Of a stretch of 64,000 nt of DNA, positions 1-7,985 are shown one piece after another; position 1 is the first letter of the stretch; every line of letters begins with the position of its first letter. Origin of the DNA: Anaerolineae bacterium (GTDB lineage Bacteria; Chloroflexota; Anaerolineae; Aggregatilineales; Aggregatilineaceae); the NCBI GenBank assembly GCA_016930015.1, contig JAFGHR010000113.1, positions 49,967 through 113,966 of the forward strand. Direction: 5' to 3'. The position numbers and the translations under genes were made by a program. A model generated the notes under the pieces. The model was given only the letters and a program-made list of their open reading frames with translations, ran no database searches and was not told the origin of the DNA.

Positions 1-505
1 GGTAGAGCAGCGTTTCAGCTATCAACACCGGGATCGTGTCACTTTCGCTTGCAACGTCATTTTCTGCTGGCGGCCACTGTCCGGCTGTGATGCGGATTTG
101 TGAATCGGCACCTTCCAGCGTGCCGAGCATATAGGCGCCCAGCGACGCGGGCACGTCACCCTGGCGTGTCATGTTCCAGCTTCCGCCGCCGACAAAACGC
201 GCATCATGAAGCGTTGGCATGCCAATCGTCTCAACGAATTCATGCTGAATGATGTTGCTGGCAAGCTCAACGTCGGCTGAGCCAATCGTGCCTTCCCAAC
301 TGCCAAGATACCGGAAACGGAACGCATACGGCGGCTCGCTCAGGTTATCCGTCAACAAATGGGTATTCACCGCGTCAACGTACAGCGTCAGGCTCAACGC
401 GAGCGTGGTGGCTGCCGATAGCCCCAACAGGGTCCAGAACACCAGGACACGGTGCTGCCACAGCCGCTCAATCGCAAACAATATCGGATCAAACAATCGA
501 TGCAT
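1..505 (-). CDS. FtsX/MacB-like ABC permease, N-terminal part (runs off window)
   Basis: The minus strand stays open from an ATG at 505 to the window edge (168 codons seen). An AGGAG ribosome site lies about 8 nt upstream of the ATG. The protein opens with a short cytoplasmic stretch (MHRLFDPILFAIERLWQHR), then one hydrophobic segment at about residues 20-40 and a long extracytoplasmic region, the layout of FtsX/MacB-type permeases, in which TM1 is followed by a periplasmic-core-like domain. The family exports lipoproteins, peptides or small molecules, or transmits mechanical force across the membrane; no substrate can be read from this fragment. It lies 75 bp downstream of the double solute-binding protein gene on the same strand, with a stem-loop between them, so the two are probably co-transcribed. 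The family call is an inference from layout; the C-terminal FtsX domains lie outside the window. Confidence 0.6.
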   Translation of the reverse strand, partial: MHRLFDPILFAIERLWQHRVLVFWTLLGLSAATTLALSLTLYVDAVNTHLLTDNLSEPPYAFRFRYLGSWEGTIGSADVELASNIIQHEFVETIGMPTLHDARFVGGGSWNMTRQGDVPASLGAYMLGTLEGADSQIRITAGQWPPAENDVASESDTIPVLIAETLLY

Positions 506-523
506 TTTTCTGCTCCTGAGTCT

Positions 524-554
524 CCGGGCGGGTGCGGGTTAGACACCCGCTCGG
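524..554 (-). promoter_or_regulatory. Intercistronic stem-loop between solute-binding gene and permease
   Basis: An 11-bp stem with one G-T wobble pairs 524-534 with 544-554 around a 9-nt loop. On the minus strand it follows the stop of the solute-binding gene and precedes the permease start. No T-run follows, so it is more likely an mRNA-stabilising or attenuating hairpin than a full terminator. Confidence 0.5.
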
Positions 555-580
555 AGTTCACTCAGAGGAGGAGCGCTGTC

Positions 581-3334
581 CTAGTCCATCAAGCTAAACT
601 CAGGATCAACACCCGTCGCACACTGGTTTATCTGTTGGAAGTACCCGAATCCCGGTCCCTCGGCAGCAGTTTCGTCAACGACGATACCCTGCACACAGTC
701 CAGGTAAGCGAGCGTTAGCGTCTCGGCGTCTGCCAGTTCGAGTTCAAGATCGGCACCGGACATCACGTACTCGTCAAATGCCTGTTTGAGCCAGTATTCC
801 TGAACAAAACTGGTGGCTGACATACCACGGCCTGCTGAGTAGGTTGGGAAAACGATGGTATTCGGTGAAGATAACAGCGTGTCCAACTGCTGGTAAACGG
901 CGGCAACATTTTCACCCTGCGCGGCCACAACCGCCGGATCACTCACCAACGACTGCCGGGCTGGCATCCCGGAGAACAACTGGGGATTACGGGCGACCAT
1001 GCTCAAGAAACGATAGGTTGCATCGGGATTCTGAGTCGTGGTGCTGATATACCCGGTCGTGATCTCATACGCAATGACACCATAGTCATTGCCTTGAGGG
1101 TAGGTCGTTGTGATCGTCACCCGTTCTTCGCCTGAACCGGGAGGACGACCACCAGGGCCGCCGAGGTTATATTGGCTCAGCATATTGGTGGTGATAGCCG
1201 GGGTATCGGTATTAGCCATGGCGGCAATCCCACTGTCTACCACATTGGTCAGCGAGGAATACTCGATATAACCTTCGACAACCAGGTCAAGCACCTGCCG
1301 GATAGCGTCCACCGTAGCCGGGTCGGTAAAATTCACCGTTGGCGGGTCGGTACGATAATCGAATGGCAGACCGCCAAAGGCACCGATCAACATCATGATA
1401 TATGAGCCGCTCGGATCGTTGGCTGAAAATGGAACGGGATCGGTATCGTAGGGTTTGAGCGTCCGCAGCGCATCGGTGAAAGCGTCCACCGTCCACCCAT
1501 TGATCGGTTCTGGAATACCGGCCCACGCGAACTGCTCCTGATCATATTCCAGCATTTGCGGCTGAATCGCTATCGGAAGCGCCCAGGTTTTGTTATCCTG
1601 CTGAAGCTGCGCCAGCGTGTTGCCGATGATATCGTTGCGATCAAACGTTGGGTCGGTGTCAATGAGGGGATCAAGATTCAACACGCTGCTTAGATCGCTG
1701 CCGGGCACCGCGTTCGTCGGCAGCACGAAGCAGTCATACTGCTCGGCCAGCGTGGCAAGATCGGTGTCTTGCACGGTCTCAAGGATCACAGCACCAACCG
1801 ATGGTTCGCTGGCGACATAGTCCTGAATGATCTGATCCCATTGTTCCTGGTTAGGAAACTGATCACCACGCATACGCCCACCAAATCCCAGGTTGACGGC
1901 GCACGTCAGCGCGATTTCGCCTGGAGCAAGTACGGGCCCGGTTGCAGGTGGTACGACATACAGCGACAACGTACCATTTAATGCAATGGCGGCCTGCGTA
2001 TCCGCGTAAGCCTGCGCTTCAACCGTTTGCAGCGCTGCAACGGCATCTGTCCCGTTCATACGCATCTCAAACAGCGCGTCATTCAGATATGATGTGTATC
2101 GCAGTTCCGACATGGGCAGCCCTGTCATCACACCCTGATCCACAAGTGGTTTGATTTCATCAGGAATGTTTGCACTGCCGCCAAACTGCCCACCACCAGG
2201 GCCACCAGCGCCAGGTTGGCCGGGTTGGCCGCCCTCGTTATTGGAGTTCGCCTGTTGAGTCGTGTTTGCCAGGCTGACGCGCGCCGGTAATGCGCTGAAG
2301 TTGTTGCTCGATAGCTCGGAACGCGTGGTCAGGAACTTCGCAAGCTGATAGGCCATTTCCGGGTATTGAGTCCCGGCGCTGACGGCGAACCCCTGAACGT
2401 CCAGCCCGGCCACTCCGCCCGGCAGCAGTGACGCGTACCGCGTTGATGTCTCGTCGTCATTGGGGCGTCTGCTGTAGCCTGAGATACCTTCCACTCGCAG
2501 CGGGATATCGTTGCCAAAACCGCCGCCCTGGCCAATCACCACACCTTCCTGTTCCAGTTCATACCACGTGGTCAGCAGCGCTTCCAGCGCGGGATCGGTC
2601 AGCGCTGGCGTGTTCGGCACAACCGTTGCATCGTACAAACCTGTTCCCAACAGGGCCCGGAGAAACACTGTGAGGTTATTGCCGCCCATGCTAACCGTCA
2701 TACCCGGCGTTGTCACGGCACCATCAGCGTCATATTCGGTTAGCTGGCGCGCGGCGTTAGCAAAATCATCGATTGTCCACCGCTCATTCGGATAAGCCAA
2801 CCCGGCCTCATCGAATGTAACCGGGTCATACGTCATCAGAATGACATCTGTTGACACGGGCAGCGCCCACATTCCGTTATCCCACTGGTACGAATTCCAC
2901 ACCGCCGTGTAAAAATCCGCAACGTTCAGGTCGGGATCGTTCATCACCAGCGGTTTGAGGTCCAGAAAATACCCGGCTTGCGTGTCTTCCGCTTCAACCG
3001 AACCCGAATCGATATACAGCACATCGGCAGTCGTTACGAATTCCTCAGTCTCATCCAGCCGGTCTTCCAAAGTAGAATCGCTGGGGCCACCAAAGCCAAA
3101 AAAGGCGGTGTCGGTAAACGTAAGCTGCACCGTGACGCCAGGATGTTGAGCCTCGAATTCGGCCATCACATCAGCGCTGAGCACATCTTCCCACAGTGAT
3201 GGCACGCTAACCGTGAGTGAAATCGACTCCTGGGCATGAGTGTGCGTGACAGTTGCAGGCGCCAACGTGGTAACGGCCAACACAACCACGGTCAGAAGTG
3301 CGAGGCTTTTTGAAGCAAGTCGCCAACGAATCAC
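581..3334 (-). CDS. Secreted protein with two tandem ABC solute-binding domains
   Basis: This 917-aa protein starts at GTG 3334, with AGGAGG about 7 nt upstream. A signal peptide covers roughly residues 1-35 (hydrophobic LALLTVVVLAVTTLAP, then THAQ); no lipobox Cys is present. Two extracellular solute-binding folds (sugar type, SBP family 1) follow: about 36-460 and about 468-905. Both halves show the same order of motifs: a DVL(Y) or CFVLPT stretch, a ...MWALPVSTDV / TWALPIAIQP segment, then an inserted Gly/Pro-rich loop (about 363-390 and 720-737) and an ending rich in LSS/FSxMPAR. Typical family members are 400-450 aa with one domain, so this is a fusion of two. The next gene on the strand is an FtsX-like permease rather than a MalF/MalG pair, an unusual partner. 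It may capture oligosaccharides, but the ligand is unknown. Confidence 0.75.
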   Translation of the reverse strand: MIRWRLASKSLALLTVVVLAVTTLAPATVTHTHAQESISLTVSVPSLWEDVLSADVMAEFEAQHPGVTVQLTFTDTAFFGFGGPSDSTLEDRLDETEEFVTTADVLYIDSGSVEAEDTQAGYFLDLKPLVMNDPDLNVADFYTAVWNSYQWDNGMWALPVSTDVILMTYDPVTFDEAGLAYPNERWTIDDFANAARQLTEYDADGAVTTPGMTVSMGGNNLTVFLRALLGTGLYDATVVPNTPALTDPALEALLTTWYELEQEGVVIGQGGGFGNDIPLRVEGISGYSRRPNDDETSTRYASLLPGGVAGLDVQGFAVSAGTQYPEMAYQLAKFLTTRSELSSNNFSALPARVSLANTTQQANSNNEGGQPGQPGAGGPGGGQFGGSANIPDEIKPLVDQGVMTGLPMSELRYTSYLNDALFEMRMNGTDAVAALQTVEAQAYADTQAAIALNGTLSLYVVPPATGPVLAPGEIALTCAVNLGFGGRMRGDQFPNQEQWDQIIQDYVASEPSVGAVILETVQDTDLATLAEQYDCFVLPTNAVPGSDLSSVLNLDPLIDTDPTFDRNDIIGNTLAQLQQDNKTWALPIAIQPQMLEYDQEQFAWAGIPEPINGWTVDAFTDALRTLKPYDTDPVPFSANDPSGSYIMMLIGAFGGLPFDYRTDPPTVNFTDPATVDAIRQVLDLVVEGYIEYSSLTNVVDSGIAAMANTDTPAITTNMLSQYNLGGPGGRPPGSGEERVTITTTYPQGNDYGVIAYEITTGYISTTTQNPDATYRFLSMVARNPQLFSGMPARQSLVSDPAVVAAQGENVAAVYQQLDTLLSSPNTIVFPTYSAGRGMSATSFVQEYWLKQAFDEYVMSGADLELELADAETLTLAYLDCVQGIVVDETAAEGPGFGYFQQINQCATGVDPEFSLMD

Positions 3335-3634
3335 AGACGTCCTCCTCGATAGTGTTATTATGATAGTCGTGAGAAGGATTGCGCACGATGGTTACACCGA
3401 TCTTACACCTACATTACAGTTCCGTAATGTGATCACCAGAAACGCAGATGAGGTGTGTTTTTCGCGCATCCATCGCAGACCGGGTGTGCTAACTCCGTTT
3501 TTTTGAAGGTTTCATCGGGCAGGTTATATTCACCGCCGGGCACGGTCACCGGCTGGAAACTGGCGGTACGCGATTTGCTGCCGGATTATGTTTTGGCAGC
3601 AAATCGCTGTGGAAGGGAAACTTAACAGGCGCGC
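3335..3634. other. Divergent intergenic region with a candidate promoter
   Basis: No gene is seen in this 300-bp divergent spacer. For the plus-strand gene a possible promoter is TTGAAG (3503-3508), 16 nt, TATATT (3525-3530). For the minus gene only a CATAAT-like -10 close to its ribosome site is visible, without a convincing -35. Confidence 0.35.
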
Positions 3635-5569
3635 ATGCGATATAACACACAACGATGGTGGTTAGGGGAATTGTTGATCGGTGCTGCCGTTGTATTACTG
3701 GTTGCGAGCGTGTTCGCCATAACGAGCAGCAAACCGTTAACAATCAATCAAACCGTGAACGAAACCACCGTTCACCTGTCGGCGAACCGGGATCAGACCC
3801 TGTTTCCCAATGACTGCATCACCCTTTCGTGGAATCTGGAGCATATTCAGGCCGTTTACCTGAATGAACAAGGGCGACCAGGGACCGGTCAAGAATCATT
3901 TTGTGGCACGGAAGCCGTTTTTAACGTTCACCTGCCAGATGAATCAATCCATGTCTACACGTTAACGATAGACGCATGGTTTGCGTCCGCAGGCAACCGG
4001 GCCTTGATCTGGCTTGCTTCCGGCCTGGCAGTTGTGGGACTCGGTGTGTGGGGATGGCTGCCCGGTATAGAGCGCATCCGTGCAGACGGGTCCGCGCTGG
4101 TTCACGACATCAAAAACCACGTCGTGTCAACCGGGGACGGCGTGCATTGGATGGTACTGCTGGTGATCGTGCTGGCCGGGGTGATCGCCCGCCTGATCTT
4201 CCTCTCACACGAGATGTGGATTGACGAAGTCGAAACGTTCAACCACTATGTTTCACAATCGCTATACGGCGGCATATCCAGTTACAACGATCCCAACAAT
4301 CACCTGTTGAACACCTTGTTGATGCATATCAGCTATAAGTTGTTTGGTGCTGAGCCGGAAATATTGCGCCTGCCAGCCCTGATCACGGGCATACTCACGA
4401 TCCCGGCGCTATACGGTGTCGCACGCATGGCCTATAACCGGCATACAGCCCTGATAGCCGCAGCGTTGGTTGCGCCGCACTGGTTCCTGGTGTTTATGTC
4501 CGTCAACGCACGCGGTTATTCGATCCAGACGCTGCTGTTTTTGATTGCACTTGCCGCCGCACTATACGTTTTGCGTGGTGAAAACGTCATCGCGTGGACC
4601 GTGTTCGCCGTAAGTAGCGCACTCGGCTTTTTCGCACTGCCGACTATGCTGTATGGTTTTGCAGGGATCGTTGTCTGGCTGTTTCTGTCATTTTTAATCA
4701 CACGCCAAAACTCCCGGCGCCGGATGCTGAACCTTATTTTGTTCAGCGGGCTGACCCTATGGTTAACTTTTGCGCTTTACAGCCCAACCCTGGCGCGACA
4801 CGGACTGAGGCCGATCACCGACAACCAGTATGTGCAATCCCTCACATGGGAAAAATTTGTTGATGGCCTTCCGGATTCCCTCGAATCGATCTGGAACGGG
4901 TGGCAGATCACTGCCCCGGCGTGGCTGCCCACATTGTTGTTGGTGGGCTGCGCGTCGAGCATCCTGCTGCATACGCGCATCGCCGCGCGGCAGCGTTTTC
5001 CGCTTGCCGTGCCGCTGGCGGGGACAGCGCTTGTTATCGTCTCCATACAACAGGTCATCCCTTACGGTCGCGTGTGGACCTATTACCTACCAATCACCCT
5101 TATGCTGGCGGCGGCTGGCCTTACAGCACTTCTGGAGCCCGTACAGAGCCGCTGGAAACACAGCGCACCAATCGTAAGCGTGTGTCTTATGCTGATTGTC
5201 AACGCATCCACCCTGCAACCACACGCGCCTTTGATAGCCGATAAACCTTATGACACGTTCGTCACACAACTCAAACATGAGATGCGCACAGGTGATACTG
5301 TCGTGTCGTACAACCCGGTTTACGAGACTCTGGTGTATTACTTCCTGCTAAAAGACATTCGCGCAGACCATTTTTATGCCGGTGGCTTTGATTCAAGCGG
5401 ACGGATTCTGATCATTGTCGAAGTTCCGCAGCAGTGGGACGAAGTGCTCAGCAGGGTAACAGGCGCACAGATCACACCGGGCAAAAAACCGGAACTGGTG
5501 CTCAAGCACAAGAAACTGAGCGTTTACGCAGTAACACCTGATCTGCTTCAATCACCCGATGACACATAA
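3635..5569 (+). CDS. GT39-like polytopic membrane glycosyltransferase
   Basis: This 644-aa integral membrane protein probably transfers a sugar from a polyprenyl-phosphate donor to an envelope acceptor on the outer face of the membrane. It has an N-terminal TM at about 10-30, an extracytoplasmic beta-rich stretch (about 35-115), a second TM (about 120-140), then a multi-TM core from about residue 170. The core opens with EMWIDEVETF near residue 193, matching the acidic pair in the first extracytoplasmic loop of ArnT/PMT/RgtA-type (GT39/GT83) enzymes, and continues with NNHLLNTLLMHISYKLFG and LRLPALITGI, both typical of that group. A soluble C-terminal tail follows. It stands alone, convergent with the AOR gene. 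The start is an ATG with only a distant purine-rich site (GGAAGGGAAA), so it could lie slightly elsewhere. The acceptor is unknown. Confidence 0.75.
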   Translation: MRYNTQRWWLGELLIGAAVVLLVASVFAITSSKPLTINQTVNETTVHLSANRDQTLFPNDCITLSWNLEHIQAVYLNEQGRPGTGQESFCGTEAVFNVHLPDESIHVYTLTIDAWFASAGNRALIWLASGLAVVGLGVWGWLPGIERIRADGSALVHDIKNHVVSTGDGVHWMVLLVIVLAGVIARLIFLSHEMWIDEVETFNHYVSQSLYGGISSYNDPNNHLLNTLLMHISYKLFGAEPEILRLPALITGILTIPALYGVARMAYNRHTALIAAALVAPHWFLVFMSVNARGYSIQTLLFLIALAAALYVLRGENVIAWTVFAVSSALGFFALPTMLYGFAGIVVWLFLSFLITRQNSRRRMLNLILFSGLTLWLTFALYSPTLARHGLRPITDNQYVQSLTWEKFVDGLPDSLESIWNGWQITAPAWLPTLLLVGCASSILLHTRIAARQRFPLAVPLAGTALVIVSIQQVIPYGRVWTYYLPITLMLAAAGLTALLEPVQSRWKHSAPIVSVCLMLIVNASTLQPHAPLIADKPYDTFVTQLKHEMRTGDTVVSYNPVYETLVYYFLLKDIRADHFYAGGFDSSGRILIIVEVPQQWDEVLSRVTGAQITPGKKPELVLKHKKLSVYAVTPDLLQSPDDT

Positions 5570-5571
5570 CA

Positions 5572-5611
5572 ACAGAAAACATACCCGCGTTTCCTAATAC
5601 GACACGCGGGT
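5572..5611 (-). terminator. Probable terminator of the AOR gene
   Basis: An 8-bp perfect stem pairs 5583-5590 (ACCCGCGT) with 5604-5611. Read on the minus strand it is followed by TATGTTTT, so it suits termination of the minus-strand AOR gene; it also lies just after the plus-strand glycosyltransferase. Confidence 0.5.
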
Positions 5612-5664
5612 GTGGCATCCTATTTCTATTCGCAGATTACAGGCATTGCTCCCGGCGATAAACC

Positions 5665-7656
5665 CTACTGTGCACGGGTGTTATCCAGAGTCCCGGCCTG
5701 GCCCGGCGTGAGCATGTCGGGAATGGCATCCGCCCCGGCGGCAAACCCGTCAGCAATACCCAGGCGGATTTCATCCCAGAAGTCGCGCGCGGCTTGTTTT
5801 TTGTCCTCGCGGAAACGGTTGAGCCATTGCTCAAGCTCCGGGTCTTTCAACCCGTTGTGTTCCCAATATTCGAGGAACCCCAGAATTAAATCAGCGACAC
5901 GTTCGCTTTCCCACGGTTCCGATTTTGGCGATTCGTGATCAAAGATCGCCTTGCACAACCGGAACTGGTGCGTTTTGTAATCCGTATCCAGCCCGTAGTG
6001 AGCTTCAAGGATTTCGTCAGTGATCGATTCCGCCCATTTGCGATGAAACCGGCAGATACCGGTATTGTCGTTGAACAATTCATACGTCATGCGCTCGACA
6101 TTTTTACGGCCCAGCTCGCGCGGCGGCATAAAATCGATATCGTAGAATACGTAGTACTTGCCCATTAACGGCATCGGGCTGAACATGCCCGGCGTCCAGT
6201 ACTGGTTAGGGACCATGCAGCCCTGGTCACCGTTAGCCAGGTAAACGGCGCGATTCAGGCTGTCAATGTCGTAACGTTGATCCAGGATGTGCGCGGCGCC
6301 GCGAATTCCTTCACGAAACGCGGCTCCTTCTGGCGCAAACAGGATCATGTTTACAATACTGGCCGCATAGTCCGCGTTGCGGCGGCTGTCCGTCACAAGA
6401 TCAAACGAGGCTACATCCGCCGTAAAACCGAAGCGCAGATCGGAGGCGGGCGGCAAACCGAAATCCTCCGGTGGGATCAATCCCTCCGCGATCAATTCCA
6501 TGATCCAGGCTACTGTGCCCCCCAACTGGATCGCATCAAAACCCATGGCATCAGCATAGTGATTGATCGTTTCGGCAGCACGCTGGTCAAACACGCCGAT
6601 CTGTGGGCCGAGGGCATGATAGGGCTCGTAGTCTTTTTTGTAGTGATCTTTGATCTTTTTGCAGGCTACCGCGCAGGGTTCACCGCAGTGCTGCTGCTGT
6701 TTGGGTTTGATCGTCTCCTCATTGAACTGGTGCAGGTAGTGCTTGAGGATAAAATCCTGGTGCTGGCGCAAGCGCTCGTCGTTGGCAGCGTAGATGCTCT
6801 GGTAGTTGAAGCTCATAATGCGCATATCGAGCGTTCGCATGTTCACGCCAAACGTGCCGCCTGTTTCGAACTCCGGCGCGTAGCGATATTTTGTCGTCAG
6901 CGCCAGATCGGCCTGGATCGTTCGCTTGCCGAAATGTTCGAGGAAGTACGAGTCGATCTCCTTCGAATCACGGAGATCAGGGTCTTCCCACTCACCGCCA
7001 AACACACAGCCCACAATGTTGTGGTATTGCAGCAAACGGCTTCCCAGGCCGCCGCGCCCGGCCCAATCTTCGACCGGCGCGAAGCGCTCCTTACGAATCG
7101 GGCTGGAACCGATAGCGCCTTCCCTGGTATAACGTGCCGCCGGGCCAACGGCAAAAATGCGCACGCCGTCGGGTTGGTACTCGCTCGCATAACGATCATA
7201 CAATGCCTGTTGAAGCGCAAAAAAACCAAGCAGCGGGCGGCCATCCGGGTCAGCGTACCCGTTCCAGATCGGGTCAATATTCACGGGTTCGAGCCGCACG
7301 TGAATTTCACCGTCCGTGTGATTTAGCAGCAGCACGCTGGGTTCAGGGGCTCGTCCACGCAGCGCAATGTAGTTTACGCCGATGCCGTGAAATGTATAGG
7401 CGGCGCCGCCCATGCTGGAAACGTAAAAACTCTCCCATTGAGGACTCCAGGCACAGAATACCAGGCGCCGAGAGCCGGGAATCCGGCTGCCAGCCAGCAA
7501 CCCTTCGCCAAACGTGAAACTATCAGGATAAAGATGGTAACGCAGCCAACCATAATCAACGGGGCCAAGCACGTCAGGGGCTTCCACCGGACGCAGATAC
7601 CAATGCCCATTGTGCAAGTGAACCGTTAGCACACGCTGGTGGATGGGATACGGCAT
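5665..7656 (-). CDS. Tungsten aldehyde:ferredoxin oxidoreductase family protein (AOR 1)
   Basis: This 663-aa protein belongs to the AOR family, whose members oxidise aldehydes to carboxylic acids with a bis-pterin tungsten cofactor and one [4Fe-4S] cluster, passing electrons to ferredoxin. The N-terminal pterin-binding domain shows the usual LLAGSRIPGSRRLVFCAWSP and GGRGGLG-like (AGRGGLGSRL) motifs. Candidate cluster cysteines are C324, C328, C332 (CGEPCAVAC) and C535 (NTGICRF). The spacing CX3CX3C differs from the CX2CX3C known from archaeal AOR. AGGAGG lies 5-6 nt upstream of the ATG. It is divergent from the isomerase/aldolase/kinase operon, which suggests that it oxidises the aldehyde released by that aldolase (lactaldehyde or glycolaldehyde); this is inference. 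No small MoaD or ferredoxin partner gene lies alongside. Confidence 0.82.
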   Translation of the reverse strand: MPYPIHQRVLTVHLHNGHWYLRPVEAPDVLGPVDYGWLRYHLYPDSFTFGEGLLAGSRIPGSRRLVFCAWSPQWESFYVSSMGGAAYTFHGIGVNYIALRGRAPEPSVLLLNHTDGEIHVRLEPVNIDPIWNGYADPDGRPLLGFFALQQALYDRYASEYQPDGVRIFAVGPAARYTREGAIGSSPIRKERFAPVEDWAGRGGLGSRLLQYHNIVGCVFGGEWEDPDLRDSKEIDSYFLEHFGKRTIQADLALTTKYRYAPEFETGGTFGVNMRTLDMRIMSFNYQSIYAANDERLRQHQDFILKHYLHQFNEETIKPKQQQHCGEPCAVACKKIKDHYKKDYEPYHALGPQIGVFDQRAAETINHYADAMGFDAIQLGGTVAWIMELIAEGLIPPEDFGLPPASDLRFGFTADVASFDLVTDSRRNADYAASIVNMILFAPEGAAFREGIRGAAHILDQRYDIDSLNRAVYLANGDQGCMVPNQYWTPGMFSPMPLMGKYYVFYDIDFMPPRELGRKNVERMTYELFNDNTGICRFHRKWAESITDEILEAHYGLDTDYKTHQFRLCKAIFDHESPKSEPWESERVADLILGFLEYWEHNGLKDPELEQWLNRFREDKKQAARDFWDEIRLGIADGFAAGADAIPDMLTPGQAGTLDNTRAQ

Positions 7657-7763
7657 CGAATCCTCCTGTGACCACGATATAGTTACAGTTCGAGAAACAC
7701 GATCGCAAGATGAATCAACTAACCTATTCGCACATTAACAGGTTCGCCAGACAGCGGCAAGCC

Positions 7764-7780
7764 GTTTTGATCATCAAAAC
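7764..7780. promoter_or_regulatory. Inverted repeat, possible operator in divergent region
   Basis: GTTTTGAT (7764-7771) and ATCAAAAC (7773-7780) are perfect inverted arms around one base, with partial extension into flanking GCC/CGC. It lies about 108 bp upstream of the AOR start and about 100 bp upstream of the isomerase promoter, where a regulator could serve both genes. No protein can be assigned. Confidence 0.35.
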
Positions 7781-7865
7781 CGCTGATATTGCTCCTGTTA
7801 TTGTGGTTTTTCCGCAACTGGAAATTGTCCCCAAACAGGCCAAACCAATTTGTCGCGCCACCTGA

Positions 7866-7895
7866 TTGACAGCAGTTTGTATTTTATGGCATAGT
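7866..7895 (+). promoter_or_regulatory. Sigma70-type promoter of the isomerase operon
   Basis: TTGACA (7866-7871) is a perfect -35. With an 18-nt spacer, CATAGT (7890-7895) matches four of six -10 positions. The LacI-type operator begins three bases further on, so transcription should start inside the operator, the expected arrangement for repression. Confidence 0.6.
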
Positions 7896-7898
7896 AAT

Positions 7899-7924
7899 TG
7901 TAAACGTTTCCGGAAACGTTTACA
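7899..7924. promoter_or_regulatory. 26-bp perfect palindromic LacI-family operator with two boxes
   Basis: The 26 bases form a perfect palindrome with half-site TGTAAACGTTTCC. It contains two copies of the 8-bp palindrome AAACGTTT (7902-7909 and 7914-7921) separated by CCGG, so the two CpG centres are 12 bp apart. AAACGTTT is the core recognised by LacI-family proteins with an ATVSRV recognition helix (PurR/CcpA-like), which is what the LacI gene at the end of this operon encodes (IATVSRVINN). The site overlaps the expected transcription start. Confidence 0.8.
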
Positions 7925-7985
7925 GTACACAGGCTGTACACAACCTCGCGATCAAAATACATTTGAATTTCTCAGGAGGTTTCAG

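Noticed and set aside
6277..7326. 349-codon open frame on the plus strand
   Set aside because: Antisense to AOR 1, whose cysteine motifs are clear on the minus strand.
7866..7985. 40-codon N-terminal extension of the isomerase
   Set aside because: It would start at the -35 box and translate through the operator; GTG 7986 has AGGAGG at ideal spacing.
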